A stretch of 64,000 nucleotides of DNA from Thalassomonas sp. RHCl1 (GCF_947387555.1 NZ_CANDNZ010000012.1:62001-126000), one strand, 5' to 3'; positions 9,504 through 18,126 are shown, counted from the stretch's first letter. The notes: generated from the sequence alone by a model not told the origin. Made by a program: numbers and translations.

Positions 9504-10874
9504 ATGAAACGCGTATTATCTACACTTTTTCTCTGTATGAGTTCGATCTCTTATGCCAAAACAACCGCCCCGGAAAATATCATCATGATAGTTGCTGACG
9601 GTATGGGGCCGGCATATACCAGCGCCTATCGTTATTTTCAGGATGATCCCAATACCCAGACCATAGAAGAAACCGTATTCGACCGCCATTTAGTCGGTAT
9701 GAGCAGCACCTATCCGGCGCGGGTTTCCGGTTATGTCACCGACTCTGCCGCCGGCGCCACCGCCCTGGCCACAGGCGTTAAAACCTATAACGGCGCCATC
9801 GGGGTCGACGTTGACAAAAAACCACTGGAAAGTGTGCTGGTATGGGCGAAAAAACAAGGCAAACAAACCGGTGTTGTCGTTACCTCACGCATCAACCACG
9901 CCACCCCGGCCTCTTATTTGAGCCATAATGAAAGCCGTCGCAACTATGATGCAATAGCCGACAGTTATGTTGATAATAAGCTTAACGGCCAGATTAAGGC
10001 AGATCTTATGCTCGGCGGCGGCTGGAAGCACTTTATCCGTGACGACCGCAACCTGGTCAACGAATTCAAAAAAGCCGGTTTTCATTACCTCGACAACTAT
10101 GATCAGTTAAGCAATTTACCAAAAAACCAGCCGGTCCTCGGCCTGTTCGCCAACGGCGGCCTGCCCTGGGCACTTGATGACAGCAATAAATACAGGTTAT
10201 CGGCGATGGCCAAGGCCGCAACCAAACAGCTGGAAAATAAAAACGGTTATTTCATGCTGATTGAGGCCAGCCAGGTAGACTGGGGCGGGCACAGAAATGA
10301 TATTGCCGTCGCCATGGCAGAAATGGACGATCTGGCAAAAACCGTTGAGTTTTTAGAAGGTTATGTTGCGAAAAATCCCGATACCCTGGTGGTATTGACG
10401 GCAGATCACAGCACCGGCGGTTTCACTATCGGCGCCCATGGCGAATACGCCTGGCGTCCGGACGTACTGCGCACTATGGTGATGTCACCTGAAACCATTG
10501 CAGAAAAACTCAGCAAAAAAGACATCAACAAGTCTTTAGCTAAAAAGCTGTTTAATTTTGCCTTAACCGATGTTGAACTGGCACAGCTGCAACTGGACAA
10601 AGCCAGCGCCGAAGCCGAAATAAAAGCTTATGAAACAGCTAAGGCGGCAGGCAAAGAGAAAAAACTGAGCGAACCTAAAGCAGTGGCCTCGGTCCTGGAA
10701 ACCAGTATTAAACACTTGATCGACCAGCGCACCAATACCGGCTGGACCTCGGGCGGCCATACCGGCATCGATGTCCCCGTATTTGCCTTTGGCCAGCAAA
10801 GCGAGCTGTTTAACGGCTTGCAGGACAATACCGATATCGCCAAGAAAATCTTTGGCTTGCTGGGTAAAAAATAA
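9504..10874 (+). CDS. Secreted alkaline phosphatase
   Basis: A 456-residue periplasmic or secreted phosphomonoesterase of the PhoA superfamily. Residues 1-18 are a signal peptide (MKRVLSTLFLCMSSISYA). The first metal-binding motif is MIVADGMG. The nucleophile Ser is in DSAAGATALATG (about residue 80). Later ligands are in the ADHSTGGF segment and in the C-terminal SGGHTGIDVPVFAFG segment. The length is normal for the family. RBS AGGAAAG precedes the ATG. It lies 110 bp downstream of the phosphoesterase lipoprotein; together they could take phosphodiesters to free phosphate and nucleosides. A terminator follows directly. Confidence 0.93.
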   Translation: MKRVLSTLFLCMSSISYAKTTAPENIIMIVADGMGPAYTSAYRYFQDDPNTQTIEETVFDRHLVGMSSTYPARVSGYVTDSAAGATALATGVKTYNGAIGVDVDKKPLESVLVWAKKQGKQTGVVVTSRINHATPASYLSHNESRRNYDAIADSYVDNKLNGQIKADLMLGGGWKHFIRDDRNLVNEFKKAGFHYLDNYDQLSNLPKNQPVLGLFANGGLPWALDDSNKYRLSAMAKAATKQLENKNGYFMLIEASQVDWGGHRNDIAVAMAEMDDLAKTVEFLEGYVAKNPDTLVVLTADHSTGGFTIGAHGEYAWRPDVLRTMVMSPETIAEKLSKKDINKSLAKKLFNFALTDVELAQLQLDKASAEAEIKAYETAKAAGKEKKLSEPKAVASVLETSIKHLIDQRTNTGWTSGGHTGIDVPVFAFGQQSELFNGLQDNTDIAKKIFGLLGKK

Positions 10875-10904
10875 CCCCAAAACCGGTTCAACCACAATTA
10901 ACCA

Positions 10905-10930
10905 AGGGCGCTTTATGCGCTCTTTTTATT
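10905..10930 (+). terminator. Rho-independent terminator after the alkaline phosphatase
   Basis: AGGGCGC and GCGCTCT pair over 7 bp (one G-U) around the loop TTTAT, followed by TTTTATT. It lies 30 bp after the stop codon. Confidence 0.8.
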
Positions 10931-11072
10931 TGCCTTAAACAACTCCTGAATAACTTTGCACCGGGATAAAAGTCCAACTCCTGAGCCAGATCATTGCCCT
11001 ATAAAATTTATCCGGTAATAATAGCCGTGCAAAAGAACAAAAATATTCAGTAGTTTTAAGGATAAAAATATT

Positions 11073-12317
11073 ATGCTGACGAAGTATGAAGCTCAGTTAA
11101 AAACCATGAAGCAAAGTGGTCAGGCGGCAATCGATCAAGGCCTGTTCTTTATTACCCCCGACGATGAACAATTTAGCGAAGGCAGGTTTAACCTTAAAGG
11201 CAAGCCTGTTATCAACCTGTCGTCGTGTTCATACCTTGGACTGGAGCTTGACCCCCGCCTGGCAGAAGCCTCCGCAGACGCCGCCAGGAAATTCGGCACC
11301 CAGTACTCTTCTTGCAGGGCCTTTGCCCAATGCCCTTTATATGATGAACTAGAAGACTTGCTGTCGCAGATTTTCCAGGCACCTACGCTGGCCAACCTCA
11401 GCACCACCATAGGGCATATTGCCACCTTACCGATACTGGTCAAAGACAACAGCCACCTGGTACTGGATATCCAGTCTCACCATTGCCTGCGCATGAGTGC
11501 CGATTACCTGGCGAACCGGGGGATCAGCAGCAAAACCATTCGCCATAACGCCCTGGATCAACTGGAGCAGGAGATCCTTGCCCATCCGGACCAAGACATC
11601 TGGTACCTGATTGACGGCCTCTATTCCATGTACGGCGACTATGCCCCGATCGCTGAGCTGTTGGCCATGTTAGATCGCTACCCCCGGCTGCATCTTTATG
11701 TTGATGACGCCCACGGCACCAGCTGGACCGGTAAAAACGGTCAGGGTTACGCCCTGGAGCAGGGTCGCCATCCTCGTATGGTAGTATCCCATTCTTTCAC
11801 TAAAGCCTTTGGCGGCAGCGGCGGTTGCGTGGTATTTCCGGATCAGGAAACCCGGGATCAGGTGCGCCTGCTTGGCGGCCCCTTCTACTGGGGTAGCCCG
11901 ATAGCACCGCCGGTATTAGGCACTGCGGTCGCCTCTGCTAAATTACATCTCGACGGCAGTATTACCAAACTGCAGCAAACCCTGATGGCGAAAATAAAAC
12001 TGTTTAACCGTTTATGCCAGCAATACCAGATCCCGCTGATTGCCAATAATGATACCCCGATCCGTTATATCGGCCTGGGCAAACAGGAAACCACCAATAA
12101 TGTAACTAAGGCTCTGCTGGAAAAAGGCTTTTATGCCTCTGCCGTTTGCTATCCCTCGGTCTCAAAAAACAAAACCGGTTTACGCCTGGGTATCACCAAC
12201 CATTTGACAGAAGCGCAAATCCACCAGCTGGTGGAAACCCTGGCGGAGATACTCAAACGTGAAGTCACAGATGAAACCCGCGCCTTTATCGACAAAGCCT
12301 TTAAACGTGCTTTTTAG
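11073..12317 (+). CDS. PLP-dependent alpha-oxoamine-synthase-like enzyme
   Basis: A 414-residue fold-type I PLP enzyme related to the alpha-oxoamine synthases (BioF, Kbl, SPT, CqsA). Visible motifs: the N-terminal NLSSCSYLGLELDPRL of the family, the VDDAHGTSWTGKNGQG stretch (the usual family form is DEAHS.G), and the PLP lysine in SHSFTKAFGGSGG at about residue 244. The C-terminal domain ends with a GLRLGITNHLTEAQI element. It has its own RBS (AAGGATAAAAAT before ATG) and stands alone between two terminators, so context does not identify the substrate. It could condense an amino acid with an acyl thioester. No acyl carrier protein or ketoreductase is adjacent. The family is secure; the reaction is not. 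Confidence 0.8.
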   Translation: MLTKYEAQLKTMKQSGQAAIDQGLFFITPDDEQFSEGRFNLKGKPVINLSSCSYLGLELDPRLAEASADAARKFGTQYSSCRAFAQCPLYDELEDLLSQIFQAPTLANLSTTIGHIATLPILVKDNSHLVLDIQSHHCLRMSADYLANRGISSKTIRHNALDQLEQEILAHPDQDIWYLIDGLYSMYGDYAPIAELLAMLDRYPRLHLYVDDAHGTSWTGKNGQGYALEQGRHPRMVVSHSFTKAFGGSGGCVVFPDQETRDQVRLLGGPFYWGSPIAPPVLGTAVASAKLHLDGSITKLQQTLMAKIKLFNRLCQQYQIPLIANNDTPIRYIGLGKQETTNNVTKALLEKGFYASAVCYPSVSKNKTGLRLGITNHLTEAQIHQLVETLAEILKREVTDETRAFIDKAFKRAF

Positions 12318-12334
12318 CTATTACTAAAGATAAA

Positions 12335-12358
12335 AAGGGAGCCTGACTTGGCTCCCTT
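12335..12358. terminator. Bidirectional terminator between convergent genes
   Basis: AAGGGAGCC and GGCTCCCTT pair perfectly over 9 bp around a 6-nt loop. The stem has T-rich sequence on the plus side and an A-run (T on the minus strand) before it. It can serve both the gene ending at 12317 and metC, which ends at 12391. Confidence 0.8.
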
Positions 12359-12390
12359 CTTACTTTAAAACCTTTTTGCTTTAAGGCGTG

Positions 12391-13569
12391 CTAGCTTTCA
12401 AGCACCTGATTAAAACGCTCGAAGCCTTTTTCCAGATCTTCAATTAAATCATCAACATCTTCCAGGCCGACATGCAAACGCACCAAGGGATACTGATATG
12501 GCCATTTCGTCGCGCTACGCATAGAGCCGATGCTGCTCACGCCAAGAATAAGGCTTTCGAAACCGCCCCAGGAATAGCCCATTTTAAAATGCTCCATACC
12601 GTCAAGCAGCGCCGTTAATGCCGCCTGATTGCCCTTATTGAGCACAAAGGAAAACAAACCGTTGGCGCCGGTAAAGTCTCGCTGCCAAAATTCATGTCCG
12701 GGATTGCTGGCAAAAGCCGGGTGTAAAATAGTTTCCACTTCCTCCCGCCTTGAAAGCCAGTCGGCCACCTTGAGCGCACTTTGCTGGTGCTGTTTCATAC
12801 GCACCCCTAAGGTACGTATGCCGCGAAGGGCCAGGTACAAATCATCCGGGGAAGTACACTGCCCCATCAGATAAGAATTTTCCCTCAGCTGCGGCCAGCA
12901 TTTTTCGGTGGCGGTGGCGGTGCCTAACATCACATCTGAATGGCCGACAATATATTTGGTCGCCGCCTGAATGGAGACATCGACGCCATAATCAAACGGC
13001 TGGAAATTAATGCCCGCGCCCCAGGTATTATCGAGCATAACAATACAGTTATGTTTATGCGCGACTTCGGCAATGGCCGGTACATCCTGCACTTCCATGG
13101 TGAGTGAACCGGGGGATTCGAGAAAAATTACCCGGGTATTGGCTCGGATCAGATCTTCGATGCCCGCGCCAATCAGGGGGTCATAATAGGTGGTTTCCAC
13201 GCCGAGATTTACCAACATTTGATCGCAAAAAGCCCGGGTCGGCTCATAGGCGGTATCCACCATCAGCAAGTGATCGCCTGTCTTGATAAAAGATAAAATC
13301 GCATTGGTAATAGCAGCGGTACCGGACGGATAAATGGCACAGCCTGCCCCGCCTTCAAGTTCGGTCATGGCATCACTAAAAGCAAAAGACGTGGTCGTAC
13401 CGCGGCGACCATAAAACATCACCTGGTTAGCCTTATTGGCGGTGGCATGTTTCATCTCTTTAACACTGTCAAACACCACGGTAGAAGCCCGGGTAACCGA
13501 AGGATTAACCACCCCTTGCGTCCATTTTGAATGACGCCCGGCGTTTATTATTTTTGTGTCTTTTTTCAT
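12391..13569 (-). CDS. metC: Cystathionine beta-lyase
   Basis: A 392-residue cytoplasmic PLP enzyme that cleaves cystathionine to homocysteine, pyruvate and ammonia in methionine synthesis. It follows E. coli MetC along its whole length: FYGRRGTTTSFAF near the N-terminus, YPSGTAAITNAIL, TAYEPTRAFCD, FLESPGSLTMEVQDVP, then the PLP lysine in SIQAATKYIVGHSD, and RLHVGLEDVDDLI at the C-terminus. The start at 13569 (MKKDTKIINAGRH) is preferred over the in-frame Met at 13620 because GGAACAGG lies just upstream and the MetC family begins here. Three tandem MetJ-like boxes lie 55-78 bp upstream, consistent with methionine repression. Confidence 0.95.
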   Translation of the reverse strand: MKKDTKIINAGRHSKWTQGVVNPSVTRASTVVFDSVKEMKHATANKANQVMFYGRRGTTTSFAFSDAMTELEGGAGCAIYPSGTAAITNAILSFIKTGDHLLMVDTAYEPTRAFCDQMLVNLGVETTYYDPLIGAGIEDLIRANTRVIFLESPGSLTMEVQDVPAIAEVAHKHNCIVMLDNTWGAGINFQPFDYGVDVSIQAATKYIVGHSDVMLGTATATEKCWPQLRENSYLMGQCTSPDDLYLALRGIRTLGVRMKQHQQSALKVADWLSRREEVETILHPAFASNPGHEFWQRDFTGANGLFSFVLNKGNQAALTALLDGMEHFKMGYSWGGFESLILGVSSIGSMRSATKWPYQYPLVRLHVGLEDVDDLIEDLEKGFERFNQVLES

Positions 13570-13897
13570 ACCTGTTCCAATACAGTAACGTAAAATACAA
13601 TCGATAACTTGCGCCTTCACACTAGCTATCTAGCCATCTAAACATCTTTATAACCCGAAAACCAAAAGAGTGCATTAATTAATTTGTATTATTGACCAGC
13701 GATCCCTGTTTGCTGACATTTTTCGTCTATGTAGCTTTTTAATTAACCCTCATAAAATTTCGCCCGCCAACACCATTAACAAAAACGAAACAACACAGAC
13801 CTCTAAATGCAATATAACCATGTGATGATATTTTGCGCAATACAGATACAGGTTGCGACAAATATTCACAAATGATTAAAATAAAAGGAAAATAAAA
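13570..13897. other. Divergent intergenic region, metC and small secreted gene
   Basis: 328 bp without a gene. It holds the MetJ-like boxes (13624-13647) near metC, and AT-rich DNA that should carry the promoter of the gene at 13898. Nothing else stands out. Confidence 0.6.
13624..13647. promoter_or_regulatory. Three tandem MetJ-like met boxes
   Basis: Three adjoining 8-mers, AGCTATCT, AGCCATCT and AAACATCT, match the met box AGACGTCT at 5, 6 and 6 of 8 positions (counted by eye). Tandem 8-bp spacing is the hallmark of MetJ operators, and the site is 55 bp upstream of the metC start. Confidence 0.65.
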
Positions 13898-14215
13898 ATG
13901 AAAAAGCTTTTACTCGGTGCTGTGTTAATTGCTGGTCTTACTTCTGCTGCCCAGGCACGTGAAGTGATATTTGATAATGTTAGTGCCGTAAATGATTATG
14001 GCTGGTCACTTTCTATCTGGAGCGGCGCCTACAATGCCTATGGCTTTTGCCGCTCAAAAGGTTTTGCCGATGCGGTAACTTTCACTTCAAGTTGCGGTGA
14101 AGACGAAATGACCTTTTTAAACTACGCCGACGGTCGCTGGGTTGCCAAGGACAGTGGCAGCGCCAACCGCTGTTATGCCATCTTAGAGTCGGTTACGTGT
14201 AAATCTTACCAGTAA
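13898..14215 (+). CDS. Small secreted cysteine-containing protein, unknown function
   Basis: 105 residues. It starts with a clear Sec signal peptide (MKKLLLGAVLIAGLTSAAQA, cleavage after AQA), leaving a mature protein of about 85 residues with four cysteines (in YGFCRSK, TSSCGEDE, NRCYAI and VTCKSY), probably two disulfides. The RBS is AAGGAAAATAAAA before ATG. I do not recognise the family. It stands alone between metC and the glutathione transferase remnant and is followed by a strong hairpin, so it is probably a single-gene transcript encoding a periplasmic or secreted factor. Confidence 0.7.
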   Translation: MKKLLLGAVLIAGLTSAAQAREVIFDNVSAVNDYGWSLSIWSGAYNAYGFCRSKGFADAVTFTSSCGEDEMTFLNYADGRWVAKDSGSANRCYAILESVTCKSYQ

Positions 14216-14249
14216 TCCATTGATAATCTCCTGATTATCCAATGTAAGT

Positions 14250-14281
14250 CTTGATTTGGTCGCACTAGCGACCAGGTCAAG
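14250..14281 (+). terminator. Interrupted hairpin after the small secreted gene
   Basis: Outer arms CTTGA/TCAAG and inner arms TGGTCGC/GCGACCA pair perfectly, separated by a 2/2 internal loop, around loop ACTA. It lies 35 bp after the stop. There is no T-tract, so it may act as an mRNA end or processing structure rather than a classical terminator. Confidence 0.5.
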
Positions 14282-14357
14282 GCGCCGGTTTATAAATAAT
14301 TAAAATGTCGTCCAAAGCATCCACTATTTAATGTGATAAACATAAGCTGCTCAAGAA

Positions 14358-15009
14358 TTAGTAATACATCTGCAAAGCAGTGCCTTCAATCTCGCAAACT
14401 TGTTTTACCGACTCACGCCCGGCCAATGCCCTTAAATACCTGCCTAAATGCGCAAAAGATAAAGGCGCTTTTTCAAAGCCGCTTGCCCAGTGCGCCAGCA
14501 TAAACAAAAAGAAATCACAGACACTGAGCCGATTACCAACAAGAAACGTTTTCCCTTCCAGCTCCTTATCAAGCAAAGCAAACATCTCAGTAATACGCTT
14601 TTCCTGGGCCTTGGCTATTGCCGCCGTACTGTCAGTAGAGAGGGTGTGTTTATCCGGATAAAAATACAACATCAGCTCAGCTTGAATGGTGCCGGTCAGA
14701 TAAAAAAGCCATTGAAAGAAAGCCGGACGCAGCGGATCTCCAAGCTCGGGCACTAGGTTAAATTAGCGGATGGCTATCACACAAATGCAAGCAAATAGCA
14801 GCGCTTTCAGCAATCACCAAGTCACCATCGACCAGGGTCGGAATACGGCCGGTAGGATTGAGTTTTAAATATTCGCTTGATTTTTGCTGTTCTGATTTTC
14901 TGTCTACCAATATCAGTTCATGCTCAGCCCCTATTTCCTTAAGCAGCATATGAGGCGCCCAGCTGGCATTTCGCGGATAATAAAATAACTTGTACAAATT
15001 AACCCCCAC
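14358..15009 (-). pseudogene. Glutathione S-transferase, frameshifted
   Basis: Two adjoining frames together make one glutathione S-transferase. The first (15009-14758) has the thioredoxin-fold N-domain: LYKLFYYPRNASWAPHMLLKEIG, the LNPTGRIPTL cis-Pro motif and ESAAICLHL. It ends at a stop after DSHPLI. The second (14753-14358) continues with the helical C-domain: VPELGDPLRPAFFQWL, then FLVGNRLSVCDFFL, the N-capping motif of the family. Removing one base in the CTAATTT run at about 14760-14768 restores HPLFNLVPELGDP. So there is either a true +1 frameshift or a sequence error. The start is GTG at 15009 or the TTG shortly after it. It sits downstream of a same-strand LysR gene. Confidence 0.8.
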
Positions 15010-15156
15010 TATTGAATAACTTATTGTTCACCAGAAAAGTCAGGATTGTAACCAATCCCTGTTGAAAGTGCAGCAGTCACTATTCCCTCTTCAACCACAT
15101 GTATACAGGCCGGGGCTTTACTGTCGGGCAAGATAACCCAGCTAAGTAAAATCAAC

Positions 15157-16065
15157 TTAAGGTGCCTGGTGAAAGATACCCGGAATTTCCTTTTTAATGG
15201 TATCAATAACGGCCTTTACCCGGTGAATTTTATGGCTGCCAAAGCGGTAAGCCAGATAAACATCCACTGGCGCGCAGGCCCACTGAGGTAACACTTGCAC
15301 CAGCAAACCTTTTTCCACCCCTTCACGGGCCAGGCAGTCGGGCATATTACAGATCCCCAGCCCCTGCTGCGCCAGCTCCATCAAGGTTGAAAAATGCAAG
15401 GTACTAAAATGGGCATTAACGGTTATGGTTTGCTGTTTATTGCCATTAAACAAGGTCCAGCTCTGTTCATGACTGGCAGCAGAATGCCCCAGGCAGGGAC
15501 AGCTTTGCAGCTGTTTCACCTCCCTGAGCTGATACTTTTCGGCAAAATCCGGGCTGGCCACCAGAATACGTTTAAACGATCCCAGCGGCTCTACCACCAG
15601 GTTTTCATCGTGATTTTTGCCGATGCGAATGGCTAAATCAAATGCAGGATCCTGCAAGTCTTCCCGCTCAATCGACAGCCTGGCAACCAGATGAATATCC
15701 GGATAATTCGCCCTTAATACAGGCAGCAATTGTTTCATCACTAAGGTGCCCATATCCGGGGTTGCGCTGATGCGTACCATACCCGACGGTGTCGACTTCT
15801 GCCCTGCCGCCTGCTCCACCAGCCTTAAACCTTCAGCTAAAAAAGATTCAACCTGCGGCAGCAACTGCTCTCCTTCCCGGGTAAGGGCTAAGCGCCTGGC
15901 GCTGCGCTCCAGTAACTTTACCTGCAGCCGCTGCTCCAAGCGGTTTAACTGCAGGCTTACCGCCGATTTTGCCATACCAAGCTTCTGTGCGGCGGCGGTT
16001 ATGGTGCCGCTGCGAACAATCTCGCTAAACACATAAAATTCCTGGTAGTTTACTTTTTTCATCAC
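15157..16065 (-). CDS. LysR-family transcriptional regulator
   Basis: 302 residues. The N-terminal winged helix-turn-helix (about residues 5-65: FSEIVRSGTITAAAQKLGMAKSAVSLQLNRLEQRLQ in outline) is followed by the linker helix and the substrate-binding fold (from about 93, GMVRISATPDMGTLVMKQLL). It is of the CrbR/DsdC-like LTTR type common next to transferase or oxidoreductase targets. The start is one of two adjacent Met codons at 16065 and 16062. It is upstream of, and on the same strand as, the broken glutathione S-transferase, and divergent from the SRPBCC gene at 16287. Either is a plausible target. The effector is unknown. Confidence 0.9.
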   Translation of the reverse strand: MMKKVNYQEFYVFSEIVRSGTITAAAQKLGMAKSAVSLQLNRLEQRLQVKLLERSARRLALTREGEQLLPQVESFLAEGLRLVEQAAGQKSTPSGMVRISATPDMGTLVMKQLLPVLRANYPDIHLVARLSIEREDLQDPAFDLAIRIGKNHDENLVVEPLGSFKRILVASPDFAEKYQLREVKQLQSCPCLGHSAASHEQSWTLFNGNKQQTITVNAHFSTLHFSTLMELAQQGLGICNMPDCLAREGVEKGLLVQVLPQWACAPVDVYLAYRFGSHKIHRVKAVIDTIKKEIPGIFHQAP

Positions 16066-16286
16066 TTATGCCCTGAGCATCACCAAAAATTGAGAGTATA
16101 ACGTCAAGCAAGGCTTTTCAACGTTCTTAAATCAAGAACCTTAAGTTAACTTTATTGATGTTGTTCATTTTTTATCAATCTCAAATAATGTGCAGACATC
16201 AGGCGCAGGCTGCTTTTTTAGATGGCAGAGCCCAATGCCGCCCGATAAAACAGATTCAGCAATAGAGACCATTTGGAGAGAACACC

Positions 16287-16736
16287 ATGCCTAACGTAGT
16301 TGCCAGAAAATCCATCAATGCCCCGATCCAAACCGTCTGGTCATTACTCGATGATTTTGAAAATATTGATAAATTTCATCCGGGAGTAAAAAAATCCTAC
16401 CTGCTCAGCCACCAGGATACAGGTGTCGGGGCGAAACGGCAGTGCGACTTTCATAGCGGAGCCTCGGCCCAGGAAGAGATCGTTGACTATAAGCCTGAGC
16501 AACATTCGCTGACCGTGCGCATCCCTAAATTCGGACCGATGAAAAGCTTTATCGCCAAAGAGTCGGCAAGAGATCTGGGCAACGGTAAAACCGAAGTCAC
16601 CTTTACCGCAGATTTTATCGTGAAATTTGGCCTGCTCGGCGCCCTGTTTGGCAATTTAATCATCAAACCTGTGATGACGAAAAAAATGCAAGAAGTCATT
16701 GACGGCCTTGAGTCATATGCCACAAAACCCCGATAA
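16287..16736 (+). CDS. SRPBCC (START-like) family protein
   Basis: 149 residues with the polyketide-cyclase/dehydrase-like SRPBCC fold: the opening strand VVARKSINAPIQTVWSLLDDFENIDKFHPGVKKS in outline, a central sheet (TVRIPKFGPMKSF), and the C-terminal long helix (MTKKMQEVIDGLESYA). These small cytoplasmic proteins bind hydrophobic ligands in a deep pocket. No specific ligand can be assigned. The RBS GGAGAG precedes the ATG. It is divergent from the LysR gene 220 bp away, so it could be a target of that regulator. Confidence 0.8.
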   Translation: MPNVVARKSINAPIQTVWSLLDDFENIDKFHPGVKKSYLLSHQDTGVGAKRQCDFHSGASAQEEIVDYKPEQHSLTVRIPKFGPMKSFIAKESARDLGNGKTEVTFTADFIVKFGLLGALFGNLIIKPVMTKKMQEVIDGLESYATKPR

Positions 16737-16797
16737 CCTGGATGGAGCATAAGCACTTTTTTAGATAGGACGCAGGGGGAATAATACCGATTCGCCT

Positions 16798-17163
16798 TTA
16801 GATAGAGGCGTAATAGCTGGTAAAAGCGATGGCAAAAAAGCACATCCATGACAGATGCTTACCACGTGAAAATAGCAATGACACCAGCCCGCTCAAAGCA
16901 AATACCAGGGTTATAATCATCAAGATTTCCCCCTGGATATTTGCTTGTGGCTTTGACAGCACATACAAGATAGCGGCAAAGCCCCACCAGGCAAGCGTGG
17001 TTAAATGCCATGCAAACCTTAACACACGTTTGGTAAACCAATCACTGCCGAGCAATTTCGGCAAATTATCCCGCCGAAACAAACGCATTAAAATATACTT
17101 TTCACCCAAAAAAGAATGGATAAAGCCAATAACCACCAGTAAAAGCGCGCCGACAATTAACAT
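16798..17163 (-). CDS. Small four-helix membrane protein, unknown function
   Basis: 121 residues with about four hydrophobic segments: MLIVGALLLVVIGFIHSFLG, LAWWGFAAILYVL, ILMIITLVFALSGLVSLLF and MCFFAIAFTSYY. A basic loop (RLFRRDNLPKLLG) follows the first. The helices are close-packed with no periplasmic domain, as in small inner-membrane accessory proteins. I do not recognise a named family. It lies 26 bp before the next minus-strand gene's stop (17190) and may be translated from the same transcript as that gene. Confidence 0.7.
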   Translation of the reverse strand: MLIVGALLLVVIGFIHSFLGEKYILMRLFRRDNLPKLLGSDWFTKRVLRFAWHLTTLAWWGFAAILYVLSKPQANIQGEILMIITLVFALSGLVSLLFSRGKHLSWMCFFAIAFTSYYASI

Positions 17164-17189
17164 AAAACGTCCTTACAACCTTCTGCCGG

Positions 17190-17663
17190 TTAACCGGCAT
17201 CCCGCTTATCATAATTGATGGTAAAACTTTTAGCTTGGCCATCACTGACAGTCACGGTTAATTTATTCTCGCTCTGAAGCTGATAATGTAGCTTTTTAGG
17301 AAAATCATGCTCCGGATTTTCAAAAACGGCGCTACGTTTTGAACACCGGGTGAGCTTAAAGGGGACTGCAAGCTTATTATGTCTCACTTTTGCCAGGTAG
17401 AAGACGTTGTTCGACATTTCAACAAGCCTCATCGACTCGCTGCCTTTAAGGGCATTCGACGCTTTAGATCTCGTCTCCCCCGCTCCTTCATAAGTCAAGG
17501 GGCTCACTTTCTGCCATGACTCGATTACCACATTATTGCCATCAACCCCGCTCCAGCTTCCGAGCAGCCAGTCAACGGCCCTGAGTGAGTGGCAAGGCTG
17601 GGCATCAACAGACGAGCAGAAAAAACCGAAAAAAAGCGTTAACAAGACACTGATTATTTTCAT
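17190..17663 (-). CDS. DUF6265-like exported protein
   Basis: 157 residues with a signal peptide (MKIISVLLTLFFGFFCSSVDA). The mature part has the pattern of the DUF6265 family: the opening DWLLGSWSG, a central beta region, and FENPEHDFPKKLHYQ. This is a small lipocalin-like beta fold of unknown function. It begins the minus-strand run that continues to 16798, with 26 bp to the next gene. The start at 17663 is fixed by the signal peptide. Confidence 0.7.
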   Translation of the reverse strand: MKIISVLLTLFFGFFCSSVDAQPCHSLRAVDWLLGSWSGVDGNNVVIESWQKVSPLTYEGAGETRSKASNALKGSESMRLVEMSNNVFYLAKVRHNKLAVPFKLTRCSKRSAVFENPEHDFPKKLHYQLQSENKLTVTVSDGQAKSFTINYDKRDAG

Positions 17664-17730
17664 GATTTAAATAAACTCTGTGAATAACTAACAAGAGTAT
17701 ACGAAGCAAATACCGGATCTGGCCAGAGGT

Positions 17731-18126
17731 TTATTTAACAATATACATGCCTTCACTGCGGAGCCTGGAAAGTTTAAAGCCAAATTTTTCATAAAGCGCC
17801 GGCACATCGGCCATCAGGCATATATATGCGCCTTTAGGCGCTTGCCGGTCTAAATAGTCCATAATATGCTGCATGATCTGCCGGCCTAAGCCCTGCCCCT
17901 GAAATTCAGGTTGAACGGCTATATCGACAATATCGAAATTTAATGCACCGTCACCGACGACACGCCCCATGGCAATCACTTGATTTTCTTGCTTAATATG
18001 TACGCCATAAAGACTGTTGGGCAAGGCTTTGACCGCCGCCTCCCTGGGTCTGGGTGTTAACCCGGTGATGTTTCTCAGACGAATAAAATTATCGACATCA
18101 ACCACTTTTTCTATCACTTCGAACAT
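17731..18126 (-). CDS. GNAT-family N-acetyltransferase
   Basis: 131 residues with the GNAT core: strand-beta4 segment FDIVDIAVQPEFQGQGLGRQIMQHIM containing the acetyl-CoA loop Q-x-x-G-x-G, and the C-terminal VPALYEKFGFKL. The start at 18126 (MFEVIEK) is preferred over 18141 because GGTAAGGT lies 7-10 bp upstream of it, and a CTCCCC/GGGGAG hairpin (18150-18169) sits just ahead. The acceptor substrate is unknown. It lies in the minus-strand accessory block. Confidence 0.85.
   Translation of the reverse strand: MFEVIEKVVDVDNFIRLRNITGLTPRPREAAVKALPNSLYGVHIKQENQVIAMGRVVGDGALNFDIVDIAVQPEFQGQGLGRQIMQHIMDYLDRQAPKGAYICLMADVPALYEKFGFKLSRLRSEGMYIVK

Noticed and set aside
11073-12317. CqsA autoinducer synthase
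   Set aside because: Only the broad fold and lysine motif agree; there is no CqsS sensor nearby and the DEAHS motif differs, so the specific name is not justified.
15021-15206. 61-codon minus-strand frame ending FSGEQ, overlapping the end of the LysR gene
   Set aside because: Part of its sequence looks protein-like, but it overlaps the LysR frame, has no ribosome-binding site, and no homologue I can name. It could be a remnant; not strong enough to list as a gene.
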